This document shows, in pieces, positions 52,587-62,442 of a stretch of 64,000 bases of DNA. This stretch comes from Janthinobacterium violaceinigrum (GTDB lineage: Bacteria; Pseudomonadota; Gammaproteobacteria; Burkholderiales; Burkholderiaceae_D). Every line of letters begins with the position of its first letter. Position 1 is the first letter of the stretch. The notes beneath the pieces were generated by a model. That model was given only the letters and a program-made list of their open reading frames with translations. It was not told where the DNA came from and ran no database searches. Position numbers and translations under genes: made by a program. Where the stretch lies: positions 1 to 64,000 of the forward strand of contig NZ_WFLI01000005.1 of NCBI RefSeq assembly GCF_009208555.1. The letters run 5' to 3'.

Positions 52587-54080
52587 TCAACCGGCCAGCG
52601 GCGCGCTTAATTTATCTTTGTAGATGCGGCCGTTCTTCATGATCAACAGCAGGTTTTCTTCCGGCCGGGCGAGGAAATCGAGGTTTTTCACGGGGTCGCC
52701 ATCGGCCACCAGCAAGTCGGCCAGCGCGCCCGGCGCCAGCTTGCCCAGGGTGCCCGCGTAGGGCGCGCGCTGGCCGGACAGGGCCAGCAGTTCGCCATTT
52801 TGTCCCGTCGCCTGCGCCAGCAGAATCAGAGGGTCGTAAAAGCGCGTGAGCTTGGCCAGCTGGCGGCCTTGCGTGGGCGTGTTTTTCGCGTTGAACAGGA
52901 TGTCCGTGCCCCAGCCCGTCCTGATGCCGTACTTTTGCGCCAGCGCATACGCCTTCACCGTGCCTTCGGAGACGATTCTCTGGCTGGCCTTGCGCGCCGC
53001 ATCAGGATACACATTCGCATCCGCGTCTTGCAGGAACGGCTGCAGGCTCCACCACGTGCCCGTGTCGCGCATCATGCGCGCGGATTCGTCATCCGCCAGC
53101 TGGCCATGCTCGATGCTGCGCACGCCCGCGCGGATGGCCCGCTGTATGCCTTTCGGCGTGTACACATGGGTCATCACATAGGTGCCCCAGTCGGCGGCCG
53201 CTTCCACGCCGGCGCGCAGTTCGCGTTCCGAATACTGCGTGCTGTCGAGCGGGTCGTACATGGATGCCACGCCGCCGCCCGCCATCATCTTGATTTGCGT
53301 CGCGCCCAGCATCAGCTGCTCGCGCACGCGGCGCAGCACTTCCGCCTCGCCATCGGCGATCATGGCCATGCCTGCCGTTTCCGCCATGCCCAGCGGCGCA
53401 TTCGCGGCACGGGGAATGTCCGAACGCAAACGGAAGTCGCCATGGCCCGAGGTTTGCGAAATCATGGCGCCGGACGGGAAGATGCGGGGGCCGTCGACGA
53501 TGCCTTCATCGATGGCGCGCTGCAAGGCAAACGCGGGGCCGCCCGGATCGCGCACGGACGTAAAGCCCCGCAGCAGGGTGCGTTGCGCTTCCTGCGCCGC
53601 CACCAGGTACAGATAGCCGATATCGGACGTCATGGCCGTCACCTGGTTGATGGCGGCCAGCATGGTGTGCCAGTGGGCGTCGATCAGGCCCGGCATCACC
53701 AGCTTGCCCTGGCAATCGATCACTTGCGCGCCGTCCACCTTTTCGCCGGCCGGCAGCAGGGCGGTGATCGTCGGGCCCGTCACCAGCACGTGCATGCCGG
53801 CGCGGGGCGCCTTGCCCGTGCCGTCGAACAGGCGCAGATTGGTCAGCAGCAGCGGCCGTTGCTGCACTTGCGGCTGCTGGGCGATGGCGCTGCTGGTGGA
53901 CAAGCCGATGAAGGGCGCCAGCATGGCGGCCGCGCCGCCCAGGAATTGCCGGCGCCGCATGTCCGCCATCACCCGCTGGTGCAGGATGGTGAAGACGGTG
54001 CCGCCGCAGTCGCAGGCGCGCGGCTTCAAGCCGCCCGTCTGCCAGGTGTCCGCCAGTTGCTGTTCCTGTGCCAGGGCCAT
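52587..54080 (-). CDS. Amidohydrolase family protein, probable Tat-exported
   Basis: 497 residues. Metal ligands are visible: DAHWHTM (HxH), the Lys in QIKMMAGGGV, THVY, IEHGQ and Asp in GWGTDILF. It resembles the prolidase/imidazolonepropionase-like subgroup, so the substrate could be an Xaa-Pro dipeptide (inference). An RRRQFLGGAAAMLAPFIG twin-arginine-like signal begins near residue 42; the segment before it (ACDCGG) is shared by relatives, so the far start at 54080 is kept. A shorter start at 53969 or 53960 is possible. Confidence 0.88.
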   Translation of the reverse strand: MALAQEQQLADTWQTGGLKPRACDCGGTVFTILHQRVMADMRRRQFLGGAAAMLAPFIGLSTSSAIAQQPQVQQRPLLLTNLRLFDGTGKAPRAGMHVLVTGPTITALLPAGEKVDGAQVIDCQGKLVMPGLIDAHWHTMLAAINQVTAMTSDIGYLYLVAAQEAQRTLLRGFTSVRDPGGPAFALQRAIDEGIVDGPRIFPSGAMISQTSGHGDFRLRSDIPRAANAPLGMAETAGMAMIADGEAEVLRRVREQLMLGATQIKMMAGGGVASMYDPLDSTQYSERELRAGVEAAADWGTYVMTHVYTPKGIQRAIRAGVRSIEHGQLADDESARMMRDTGTWWSLQPFLQDADANVYPDAARKASQRIVSEGTVKAYALAQKYGIRTGWGTDILFNAKNTPTQGRQLAKLTRFYDPLILLAQATGQNGELLALSGQRAPYAGTLGKLAPGALADLLVADGDPVKNLDFLARPEENLLLIMKNGRIYKDKLSAPLAG

Positions 54081-54222
54081 CGCGCCATCCTTTCATCGCT
54101 GCCGCGCCGTGCGCTGACACGGGGGCAATGTTAATAAGTGGAAACAATGACCATTGAAAGCCTGACGCGGCGCCAAGTCAAGCGTGCACTTGCTTTACGG
54201 CAAAGAATGTAGCATCGGCCGT

Positions 54223-55068
54223 TCAGGGTGCATGGTGGCCGTTGTTTTCCCCGTCTTCCGCCGTGTATTCGACAAAGCCGTCGCGGCGGCAAAAGCTGGC
54301 CAGCTGCATGCCGGCCTGGCGCGCGATGCGGATGGCCAGCGAGGTGGGCGCCGAGATCGTGGCGACGAGCCCGATATGCATGCGCGCCGACTTGCGCACC
54401 AGTTCATAGCTGGCGCGGCTGGACAGGAAGACGAAGCCGTCATGCATGGCGATGCGGTGCAGGGCCAGGTAGCCGATCAGCTTGTCGAGGCCGTTATGCC
54501 GGCCCACATCCTCGAACACTTTGACGATGGCGCCCTCGGCCGTACACCAGGCGGCCGCATGCACGCCGCCCGTCTTGTGCATCAGCTCCTGGTAGGGCAG
54601 CAGCTCGCGCGCGGCACGGCCGATGATGGCGCTGCTGGCGACCAGCGGCGGCAGGGGCCGCGTGATCTTTTCCGGCACCAGGTCCAGCAGGGCCAGGCTT
54701 TCGATGCCGCACACGCCGCAGCCCGTGCGGCCGGCCAGGGTGCGGCGGCGGCCCTTGAGGCGCAGCAAATCGGGCTGGGCGATGGTCAGCCGCACTTCCG
54801 CGCCATCCTCGCCGCAGCACACGTCGAGGTCGTAGATGTCGCGCACGCTGCCGACGATGCCTTCGGTCAAGGTAAAACCGACGGCGAATTCCTCGAGGTC
54901 GCGCGGCGTGGCCATCATCACCGCATGGGCGATGCCGTTGTAGACGAGGGCCACGGGATACTCCTCGGCCACCATGTCGCGGCCTGCCGTGGCTTCACTT
55001 CCCTGGTGGCGCACGATGGGAACGTCCAGGTAGCCGTCGCGTTCGATGGTGGTGATGTCGCATTCCAT
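54223..55068 (-). CDS. fdhD: Formate dehydrogenase accessory sulfurtransferase FdhD
   Basis: 281 residues. FdhD passes sulphur from IscS to the molybdenum cofactor of formate dehydrogenases. The catalytic Cys pair is in GRTGCGVCGIESLALL (about 113-128). Also visible are EFAVGFTLTEGIV, FEDVGRHNGLDKLIGYL and SRASYELVRKSARM. GGAGG precedes the ATG. It is the last gene of the leftward fdhF-like/cydA/cydB/bestrophin operon, so its partner is probably the fdhF-like molybdoprotein upstream. Confidence 0.95.
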   Translation of the reverse strand: MECDITTIERDGYLDVPIVRHQGSEATAGRDMVAEEYPVALVYNGIAHAVMMATPRDLEEFAVGFTLTEGIVGSVRDIYDLDVCCGEDGAEVRLTIAQPDLLRLKGRRRTLAGRTGCGVCGIESLALLDLVPEKITRPLPPLVASSAIIGRAARELLPYQELMHKTGGVHAAAWCTAEGAIVKVFEDVGRHNGLDKLIGYLALHRIAMHDGFVFLSSRASYELVRKSARMHIGLVATISAPTSLAIRIARQAGMQLASFCRRDGFVEYTAEDGENNGHHAP

Positions 55069-55083
55069 GATTTTTTCCTCCGG

Positions 55084-56004
55084 TTAATCGATCTGATAGC
55101 GCGGGCAGGGCTGGATCGAGGGCGGCAGCGGCTCGCCATGCAATTCCAGCAGCGAGCGTTCCGTTTCCCGCGTCATGGCATTGAGGGCCAGGCAGTTGGG
55201 CGCCAGGCCGAACGGTTCGGCGATCTGCTGCGCGATGGCTTCCAGCGCAAACAGGGTGTAGGCGACGAACACGGAAATGAGGGGCGTGGCCACGCCGATG
55301 GCGTCCACCAGGCCCAGCGGCAGAAGGAAGCAGTACATGTACACGGTGCGGTGCACGAGCACGCCGTACGGATACGGGATCGGCGTGTTCTTGATGCGCT
55401 CGCAGCCGGCCACGGTGGCGGCCAGGTCGTTGAGCTGCGTGTCGAGCATCCACAGCAGCTGCGTCTGGCCCCCCTGGCGCTGCACGGCGTCGTGCAGCAT
55501 GGCGCGCACCGTGTGCAGCACGGCGACGGGCTTGAAGGTCATGCCCTGCAGCTGCTGTACTTCGGTGGCGGGCAGGTAGCGCGCCAGGTCTTGCTGCGGG
55601 TCCGTCTGGCGCAGCTGGTGCTTGAGCGCGTACACGAAGGCGATCAGGCGGCGCAGCAGCAACTGCTGGTCCAGTCCGCTTGTTTCCTGGGGTAGGTAGG
55701 TGATCGCCTGCGAGGCCAGCGCCCGCGCGGCGATCAGCAATTGCCCCCAGATATGCCGCGCCTCGGCAAAGCGCGCATAGCTGGCATTGTTGCGAAAGCC
55801 GAGAAAGATCGCCAGGCTGATGCCGACCATGGGAAACGGTGCCGTATCGAGCGGAATCTTGACGCCGAAGATACGGCCGTCCGTCAGCAAGGCCAGCGAA
55901 CTGACGACCAGCATCAGCAGCAATTGCGGGATGATGGCTTGCAGTACCGAGCCGTTCCAGACGAACAGCATGCGGAACCAGTTGGTGGTAGGCCGAATGA
56001 TCAT
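55084..56004 (-). CDS. Bestrophin-family membrane protein (YneE-like)
   Basis: 306 residues. Bacterial bestrophins form pentameric cation or anion channels. Recognised by MIIRPTTNWFRMLFVWNGSV, FLGFRNNASYARFAEARHIWG (in part), YLPQETSGLDQQLL and the C-terminal FGLAPNCLALNAMTRETERS. Four membrane helices. It lies between cydB and fdhD with gaps of 12 and 15 bases, an operon position I do not know as a standard one. Confidence 0.92.
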   Translation of the reverse strand: MIIRPTTNWFRMLFVWNGSVLQAIIPQLLLMLVVSSLALLTDGRIFGVKIPLDTAPFPMVGISLAIFLGFRNNASYARFAEARHIWGQLLIAARALASQAITYLPQETSGLDQQLLLRRLIAFVYALKHQLRQTDPQQDLARYLPATEVQQLQGMTFKPVAVLHTVRAMLHDAVQRQGGQTQLLWMLDTQLNDLAATVAGCERIKNTPIPYPYGVLVHRTVYMYCFLLPLGLVDAIGVATPLISVFVAYTLFALEAIAQQIAEPFGLAPNCLALNAMTRETERSLLELHGEPLPPSIQPCPRYQID

Positions 56005-56016
56005 ATGTGATGTCGC

Positions 56017-56997
56017 TCAATGCTTGCGGGGCACGACTTTGCCCTCGAAGACGTAGTATTGGAACAGGTTGTAGCCGATCATGATCGGCAGCATGGAACC
56101 CATGCCGATCAGCATGAAGATCAGAGTGGGCTCATCGGATGAGGCCGCCGCGATGCTCAGCTTGCCCGGTACCAGGTCGGGGAAGAAGCTGATGGCCAGG
56201 CCCGCGAACGAGGCCAGGAACAGCACGATGGCGCCGCGGAACGGCCCGCGCACGCCATTTACGTGCACGGTCCACAGGATGTAGATAAATGCGCAGGCGG
56301 CGACGCAGGCCAGCGACAGCAGCACGCCGAACACGCCCGGCTGCGCCCAGCGGTCGTGGCCGATGGCGCTGAAGACCATGGTGCCGGCCGACAGCACGAT
56401 GGCGGCCGCGACCGTCGCCAGTACGCTGGCCGTGGCGTAGCGGCGCGCGGCCGCTTCCAGCACGCCGCCCGTCTTCTTGATCAGATACGTGCTGCCCAGC
56501 AGGCAATAGCCGGCCACCACGCCCAGCGCCGTGCACGCCGTGAAGACGCCGCTCAGCCAGCCAGGCTGCAAGCCCGTGATGACCTTGCCCAGCACCACGC
56601 CCTGCGCCACGGCGGCCAGCAGGCTGCCCGCGCCGAAGACCAGGTCCCACAGGCGCTTGTTGCCGGCCGCATGGCGAAATTCGATCGACGCGCCGCGCAT
56701 GATCAGGCTGGCGATCAGCAGCATGATGGGAATGTACAGCTGTTCCAGCAAGGTGGCGTAGGCGCTGGGAAAGGCGCCGAACAGGGCGCCGCCCACTACC
56801 ACCAGCCAGGTTTCGTTGGCGTCCCACACGTGCTCGATGGACTGGAAGATCAGGTTGCGTTCCTGCTCGCGGCGCGTGAACAGGCTGAGGATGCCCACGC
56901 CCAGGTCGAAGCCGTCCGTGACCACGTAAAACACCAGCATCAGGCCGATCAGGCCGAACCAGGCATTGCCCAGCATGGCATGCGAATTCATATCCAT
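56017..56997 (-). CDS. cydB: Cytochrome bd-type quinol oxidase subunit II
   Basis: 326 residues, eight to nine membrane helices. Recognised by WFGLIGLMLVFYVVTDGFDL, GVGILSLFTRREQERNLIFQ, WDANETWLVVVGGALFGAFP and YIPIMLLIASLIMRGASIEF. It follows cydA by 48 bases. No CydX-like peptide is found in that gap or after. Subunit II stabilises the heme-bearing subunit I in the inner membrane. Confidence 0.95.
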   Translation of the reverse strand: MDMNSHAMLGNAWFGLIGLMLVFYVVTDGFDLGVGILSLFTRREQERNLIFQSIEHVWDANETWLVVVGGALFGAFPSAYATLLEQLYIPIMLLIASLIMRGASIEFRHAAGNKRLWDLVFGAGSLLAAVAQGVVLGKVITGLQPGWLSGVFTACTALGVVAGYCLLGSTYLIKKTGGVLEAAARRYATASVLATVAAAIVLSAGTMVFSAIGHDRWAQPGVFGVLLSLACVAACAFIYILWTVHVNGVRGPFRGAIVLFLASFAGLAISFFPDLVPGKLSIAAASSDEPTLIFMLIGMGSMLPIMIGYNLFQYYVFEGKVVPRKH

Positions 56998-57045
56998 TTT
57001 ATATTCCTCATACTTCTCATATTCCTTGATTGATGGGGCCGCATC

Positions 57046-58443
57046 TCAGCGCCGGGCTTGCAGCAGGGCGCCCACGGCGTGGGAGGCGTGCGGCGGCAGC
57101 AGCGTCACGTCCGGGCCTCGTTGCAGCCATTTCTTGGCGAACACAAAGAAGGTGGCAAACAGCACGATGTAAAACACGAAGAACATCAGCATGCTGCCGG
57201 CCACGGCGTGGGCCGCCACGTCGGACACGGCGTCGCGCGTGCGCAGCAAGCCGTACACGACCCAGGGCTGGCGTCCCACTTCGCGCACGATCCAGCCGCA
57301 CTCGACGGCGATGTAGGGCAGCGGAATCGTCAGCACCCAGGCCAGCAGCAGCTTGCGGTTGCGCACGAATTCCTGCACCCGTCCGCCCACCTTGCGCCAG
57401 GCTACGAAGGTCCAGAACGCCAGCAGCACGAACCACATGCCGATGCCGGCCATGGCGCGGAACGCGTAGTACAGCAGCGGCAGCGCAGGCGGCTGATCCG
57501 CGCGGGCGATGTCGGCCAGGCCCGTGATCTTGCCCGTGGCGCTATGCGTGGCGATCACGCTGAGCATGCCGGGCACTTCGAGCGACCAGTCGTTTTTCTG
57601 CTCCGCCTGGTTGGGCCAGGCCAGCAGCGACCAGGCCGCTCCCTCGCCATCGCGGTTCGTGTGCCAGTGGCCTTCGATGGCGGCGCCCTTGGCGGGCTGG
57701 GTCTTGAAGACGTCGACGCCGCTCGAGTCGCCCAGCCAGACTTGCAGCGGCGCGATGACGAGCAGCAGCATCAGGGCCAGCTTGAACGAGCGGGCGAAGA
57801 AGGCCGGTTCGCGGCGCTTGAACATATACCAGGCGGAAATGCCGGCAATGACGAACAAGCCCGTTTCCACGGCGGCCACCCACATGTGGCCCACGGCCCA
57901 GGCCATGTCGGGATTGAAGATGGCGGCCACGTAATCGGTGACGATGATCTTGCCGTCCACCACGCGTACGCCGGCTGGCGTCTGCATCCAGGAATTGGCG
58001 ACCATGATCCAGAACGAGGAAATGCTGGACCCGAGCGCCACCATGCCGGTGGCAAACAGGTGCACGCCCTTGGGGACGCGGCCCCAGCCGAACATCATGA
58101 CGCCGATGAAGCCCGCTTCCAGCATGAAGGCCATGGCGCCCTCGAAGCCGAGGATGTTGCCGATAAACTGGCCCGAATGGTGCGAGAACGGCGCCCAGTT
58201 GGTGCCGAACTGGAATTCCAGGGGAATGCCGCTGACGACGCCGACGGCAAAATTGAGCACCAGCAGCTTGCTCCAGAAGCGCGCGTGGCGGTAGTACACG
58301 GGGTCGCTGGTGCGCAGCCACAGCGCCTCGACGACGAACAGGAACAGCGACAGGCTGATCGTCAGGATGGGCCACAGGATGTGGAAGATGGCCGTCATCG
58401 CAAATTGCGCGCGCGACAGGTCCAGGGTATCGAAACCGAACAT
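57046..58443 (-). CDS. cydA: Cytochrome bd-type quinol oxidase subunit I (short Q-loop, CIO-like)
   Basis: 465 residues from ATG 58443 ([20 protein letters not shown]). The heme b595 His is in FHILWP, the quinol site region is [19 protein letters not shown], and [19 protein letters not shown] is the conserved GRQPW signature. The Q-loop is of the short type, as in cyanide-insensitive oxidases. It reduces oxygen with quinol at low potential cost. The start lies 13 bases after the fdhF-like stop, so the two are an operon. Confidence 0.95.
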   Translation of the reverse strand: MFGFDTLDLSRAQFAMTAIFHILWPILTISLSLFLFVVEALWLRTSDPVYYRHARFWSKLLVLNFAVGVVSGIPLEFQFGTNWAPFSHHSGQFIGNILGFEGAMAFMLEAGFIGVMMFGWGRVPKGVHLFATGMVALGSSISSFWIMVANSWMQTPAGVRVVDGKIIVTDYVAAIFNPDMAWAVGHMWVAAVETGLFVIAGISAWYMFKRREPAFFARSFKLALMLLLVIAPLQVWLGDSSGVDVFKTQPAKGAAIEGHWHTNRDGEGAAWSLLAWPNQAEQKNDWSLEVPGMLSVIATHSATGKITGLADIARADQPPALPLLYYAFRAMAGIGMWFVLLAFWTFVAWRKVGGRVQEFVRNRKLLLAWVLTIPLPYIAVECGWIVREVGRQPWVVYGLLRTRDAVSDVAAHAVAGSMLMFFVFYIVLFATFFVFAKKWLQRGPDVTLLPPHASHAVGALLQARR

Positions 58444-58456
58444 GGCGTTCTCCTGT

Positions 58457-60769
58457 TCAGGCGATGGCGGCCGACGGCGCCAGCAGCACGGGGATGGACT
58501 TGAAGGTCGGCGTGCGCGAACCGTAACCCACGCTGTCGAGCGGCACCAGCGGATTGGTTTCCGGGTAGTAGGCGCCGATGCAGCCGCGGGGAATGTCATA
58601 CTCGACCAGCAGGAAACGGTCGGCGCGGCGCTCGATGCCGTCATGCCACACGCCGATCAGGTCGACCCAGTCGCCGGCCGCAAAGCCCAGCATGGCCAGG
58701 TCGTCCTTGTTGATGAAGACGACGCGGCGCTGGCCGAACACGCCCCGGTAGCGGTCGTCCATGGCGTAGATCGTCGTGTTGTACTGGTCGTGCGAACGCG
58801 TGGTCATCAGCACCATCAGGCGCTCGCCATATTGCTGGCGCGCACGGTGGATGGGCGTGTCCAGTTCCACGGCGTTGACGAGGAATTGCGCCTTGCCGCT
58901 GGCCGTCTTCCACACGCGCTCGCGCGAGGCGATTTCCAGGTGGAAACCGCCTGGCTTGGCCACGCGCAAGTTGTAGTCGAAAAAGTCGTCAAACACTTGT
59001 TCGATGGAATCGCGCAGCAGCGCATAGTTGCCCGAGTAGCGCAGCCAGTCGATCTTCTCGCTGCCCAGGGTCGCTTGCGCCATGCCGGCCACGATGGCGA
59101 TTTCCGAACGCAGATTGGGCGAGGCGGGCTGGTTCATGCCGAACGAGATGTGCACCATGCTCATCGAGTCTTCCACCGTGACGCCTTGCGCCACGCCCGC
59201 CTGCACGTCGATTTCCGTGCGTCCCAGCGTCGGCAGGATCAGCGCATCCTTGCCGTGCACGAGGTGACTGCGGTTGAGCTTGGTGGCGATGTGCACGGTC
59301 AGGTCGCACGAGCGCAGCGCGTCCCAGGTGCGCGGCGTGTCCGGCGTGGCCATCGAGAAATTGCCGCCCAGGGCGACGAACACTTTCACTTTTTTCTCCA
59401 GCATGGCTGCTATGGTGCCGACGGCGTCGTAGCCGTGGTGGCGGGGCGGTTCGAAGTTGAACACGAGGCCCAGGCGGTCGAGGAATTCCTTGGTCGGCTG
59501 TTCCTCGATGCCCATGGTGCGGTCGCCCTGCACGTTCGAATGGCCGCGCACGGGGCACAGGCCCGCGCCCCGCTTGCCGATATTGCCGCGCATCATCATC
59601 AAGTTCGACAGGATCTGCACGGTGGCCAGCGAATTCTTGTGCTGCGTCACGCCCATGCCCCAGGTGGCGATGACGGCCTTGCCGTTCACATAGATCTGCG
59701 TCAGCTCCTCGATCTTGTCGCGCGCCACGCCCGACTCGGCCAGCAGCAAGTCCCAGCTTTCCGCGCGCAGGTCGGCCGCGAAGGCGTCGAAGCCGCTCGT
59801 GTGTTCGGCGATGAAATCGCAGTCGAGCACGCGCTCCTGGCCGTGGGCGACGGCCTCGTCATCGAGCTCGACGACGCGCTTGGCCATGGCCTTGATCAGC
59901 GCGAAGTCGCCGCCCAAGGTGGGGCAGATGAACAGCGAACAGATGTTGGTGCTGCCGCCCGTCAGCATTTCCAGCGGATGCTGGGGGCTGGTGAAACGCT
60001 CCAGGCCCCGCTCGTGCAGGGGGTTGATGGAGACGATGACAGCGCCGCGGCGCGACGCTTCGCGCAATTCGCCCAGCATGCGTGGGTGGTTGGTGGCCGG
60101 ATTCTGGCCGAACAGCAGCAGGGTGTCCGCATGCTCGAAGTCGTCCAGCAGCACCGTGCCCTTGCCGATGCCCACCGTTTCCGGCAAGCCCCGGCTCGTC
60201 GCTTCGTGGCACAGGTTGGAACAGTCGGGGAAATTATTCGTGCCGTAGGCGCGCACGAACAATTGATACAAAAAGGCCGCTTCGTTGCTGGCGCGGCCAG
60301 ACGTGTAGAAGGCGGCCTGGTCCGGGTCGTCCAGCGCGTGCAGGTGGTGCGCCACGAGGGCGTAGGCATCGTCCCAGGAAATGGCCTGGTATTTGTCGCT
60401 GGCCGCGTCATACACCATGGGGTCCGTCAAACGGCCATGCTGTTCCAGGTCATAGTCCGACTGTTCCATCAGTTCGGTGACCGTGTGTTCCTGGAAAAAC
60501 TCGGGGCGCACGCGCTTGCTCGTCGATTCGGCAGCCACGGCCTTGACGCCGTTTTCGCAGAATTCGAACGTCGATGCGTGTTCGCGGTCGGGCCAGGCGC
60601 AGCCGGGACAGTCGAAACCGTCGGGCTGGTTTTGCTCGAACAGCGACCGGTAATTGCCCGCGCTGACTTTTTCCTTGAACAGGTTGATGGCCACGTACTT
60701 GAGGGCTCCCCAACCGGCCGCTGCATGGGTGTAGGGCGCGATGCGCGCGTCGGACTTTGGCTTGCTCAT
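58457..60769 (-). CDS. FdhF/YdeP-family molybdopterin oxidoreductase
   Basis: 770 residues from ATG 60769 (MSKPKSDARIAPYTHAAAGW), with GGAGAG upstream. Cytosolic, no signal. The N-terminal FDCPGCAWPDREHASTFEFC carries the Cys residues for an iron-sulphur cluster in this family. Molybdopterin-binding regions are seen in SGRASNEAAFLYQLFVRAYG, NPATNHPRMLGELREA, RGNIGKRGAGLCPVRGHSNV and TRSHDQYNTTIYAMDDRYRG. YdeP-like enzymes are formate dehydrogenase relatives linked to acid resistance; their substrate is not known. First gene of the operon with cydAB, bestrophin and fdhD. Confidence 0.92.
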   Translation of the reverse strand: MSKPKSDARIAPYTHAAAGWGALKYVAINLFKEKVSAGNYRSLFEQNQPDGFDCPGCAWPDREHASTFEFCENGVKAVAAESTSKRVRPEFFQEHTVTELMEQSDYDLEQHGRLTDPMVYDAASDKYQAISWDDAYALVAHHLHALDDPDQAAFYTSGRASNEAAFLYQLFVRAYGTNNFPDCSNLCHEATSRGLPETVGIGKGTVLLDDFEHADTLLLFGQNPATNHPRMLGELREASRRGAVIVSINPLHERGLERFTSPQHPLEMLTGGSTNICSLFICPTLGGDFALIKAMAKRVVELDDEAVAHGQERVLDCDFIAEHTSGFDAFAADLRAESWDLLLAESGVARDKIEELTQIYVNGKAVIATWGMGVTQHKNSLATVQILSNLMMMRGNIGKRGAGLCPVRGHSNVQGDRTMGIEEQPTKEFLDRLGLVFNFEPPRHHGYDAVGTIAAMLEKKVKVFVALGGNFSMATPDTPRTWDALRSCDLTVHIATKLNRSHLVHGKDALILPTLGRTEIDVQAGVAQGVTVEDSMSMVHISFGMNQPASPNLRSEIAIVAGMAQATLGSEKIDWLRYSGNYALLRDSIEQVFDDFFDYNLRVAKPGGFHLEIASRERVWKTASGKAQFLVNAVELDTPIHRARQQYGERLMVLMTTRSHDQYNTTIYAMDDRYRGVFGQRRVVFINKDDLAMLGFAAGDWVDLIGVWHDGIERRADRFLLVEYDIPRGCIGAYYPETNPLVPLDSVGYGSRTPTFKSIPVLLAPSAAIA

Positions 60770-60965
60770 GATGACTCTCCTGATGATATGCGATGGGACA
60801 ATCACATGGTAGGGGCGGCGCACTGCCCCGTAGGCGCACAGTTCCGGACAAAAAAACAGAGTACAGATGGGCATGCGGCGATTTGCATCGCGCCCGCCAT
60901 GCCGCTGATTTATGATGCGGTTCAGGACGTGCATCGGGCATTGCCAGCATGGAGCGAGGAAAAAC

Positions 60966-61241
60966 ATGGAACAGGAAGATGGCATCGACGCGGCGCTGGT
61001 GGCCTTGCTGGCGCTGCTGTGGGAAGCACGGCAGGCGGCGCCCGCAAAACCGTGGTCGCTGGCCAAGCTGGCCAAGCGGGCAGGGGTACAGATGAGTACC
61101 TTGTTGCGCCAGCTCAATGCGCTGTCCAGCGCGGGATTGGTGAACGTGACGACGGCGGAGAGCGGCGGCGGCAGCGCGCTACTCAGCGCGGCGGGCGCGG
61201 AACTGTGCGCCACGGTATTTGCCGCGCCGCCAGCACCGTAG
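60966..61241 (+). CDS. Winged-helix DNA-binding protein
   Basis: 91 residues from ATG 60966 (MEQEDGIDAALVALLALLWE). The central WSLAKLAKRAGVQMSTLLRQ then LNALSSAGLVNVTTAESGGG forms a MarR/ArsR-like winged helix. Divergent from the fdhF-like operon with 196 bases between and followed by moaA, so it is the likely regulator of the module. The upstream in-frame ATG at 60912 is less likely. Confidence 0.8.
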   Translation: MEQEDGIDAALVALLALLWEARQAAPAKPWSLAKLAKRAGVQMSTLLRQLNALSSAGLVNVTTAESGGGSALLSAAGAELCATVFAAPPAP

Positions 61242-61354
61242 GCGCACGGTCCCGCGCGTCTGTACTCTATCGCCTGGCGCCGGACTGTACCTCTTTGCCC
61301 GCCCCCATTCGTCCTATGCTGGACCCTGACGAATGCCTATCGAGGGGAAGCACC

Positions 61355-62437
61355 ATGAACACCATCCTGTATCCGCCGCCGGCGCTCCGGCAGCCAGGCC
61401 ATATCGAACCGTGCGTGGACATGCTGGGTCGCCCCCTGACGGACTTGCGCATTTCCGTCATCGACCAGTGCAACTTCCGCTGCACGTATTGCATGCCGGC
61501 CGAGCTGTACCCCAGCGATTACCCGTTTCTGCCGTCCAGCGAGCGCCTGTCCTTCGCGCAGATCGAAACGATGGCGCGCGCCTTCGTGCGCCTGGGCGTC
61601 GACAAGATCCGCATCACGGGCGGCGAGCCGCTGCTGCGCAAGAACCTCGAGCAGCTGATCGAGGCGCTGGCGAGGCTCACCACGCCGGACGGGCGCGCCG
61701 TGAGCATCGCGCTGACGACGAACGGCAGCTTGCTGGCGGCCAAGGCGCGCTCGCTCAAGAATGCGGGCCTGGACCGGGTTACCGTCAGCCTCGACAGCCT
61801 CGATAACGGCATTTTCCAGCGCATGAATGGCGTCGATTTTCCCGTCGACAAAGTGCTGCACGGGATTGAGGTGGCGCAAGCCGTGGGCTTGAACCCCGTG
61901 AAGGTCAACATGGTGGTGCAGAAAGGCGTCAACGATAGCCAGATCGTGCCGCTGGCGCGCCACTTCCGCCATACGGGCGTGGTGCTGCGCCTGATCGAAT
62001 TCATGGACGTGGGCGGCATCGGCGCCTGGTCGCGCACGCATGTCGTCACGTCGGAGGCGGCGCGCGCGCTGATCGCCGCCGAATTCCCCCTCGTATCGCT
62101 GGGCGAAGGCAAGCCCCTCTTGCACGAAACGGCCAGCCGCTACCGCTACCTTGATGGCGGCGGCGAAGTGGGTTTCATTTCCAGCGTGTCGCAGCCGTTC
62201 TGCGGCGACTGCAGCCGGGTGCGCGTGTCGTCGGACGGCAAGCTGTTTACCTGTCTGTTCGCCCAGGACGGCCTCGACCTGCGGCCTCAGCTTGACTCCG
62301 CGCAAGGGCTGGAAAGCCTGCTGCGCCGGCACTGGCAGCGGCGCGGCGACCGCTATTCGGAAGTGCGCGGCGCACTGGCCCAGGCCAGCGGCCGCAAGCA
62401 GTATCGCACCGTGCGCATGTCGCTGGTGGGCGGCTGA
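61355..62437 (+). CDS. moaA: GTP 3',8-cyclase MoaA (molybdenum cofactor synthesis)
   Basis: 360 residues from ATG 61355, with GAGGGGAAG upstream. Radical SAM enzyme for the first step of molybdopterin formation. The first cluster motif is VIDQCNFRCTYCMPAELYPS (CxxxCxxC), the SAM region IRITGGEPLLRKNLEQLIEA, and the second cluster Cys are in FCGDCSRVRVSSDGKLFTC. All are intact. It supports the cofactor supply of the divergent fdhF-like enzyme. It ends 5 bases before the convergent MocR gene. Confidence 0.95.
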   Translation: MNTILYPPPALRQPGHIEPCVDMLGRPLTDLRISVIDQCNFRCTYCMPAELYPSDYPFLPSSERLSFAQIETMARAFVRLGVDKIRITGGEPLLRKNLEQLIEALARLTTPDGRAVSIALTTNGSLLAAKARSLKNAGLDRVTVSLDSLDNGIFQRMNGVDFPVDKVLHGIEVAQAVGLNPVKVNMVVQKGVNDSQIVPLARHFRHTGVVLRLIEFMDVGGIGAWSRTHVVTSEAARALIAAEFPLVSLGEGKPLLHETASRYRYLDGGGEVGFISSVSQPFCGDCSRVRVSSDGKLFTCLFAQDGLDLRPQLDSAQGLESLLRRHWQRRGDRYSEVRGALAQASGRKQYRTVRMSLVGG

Positions 62438-62442
62438 ATGGT

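Noticed and set aside
58310-61354. A very long rightward frame of over 1300 codons running into moaA
   Set aside because: The first 1015 codons are antisense to the fdhF-like gene and lack any protein signature; only the part from 61355 is a real gene.
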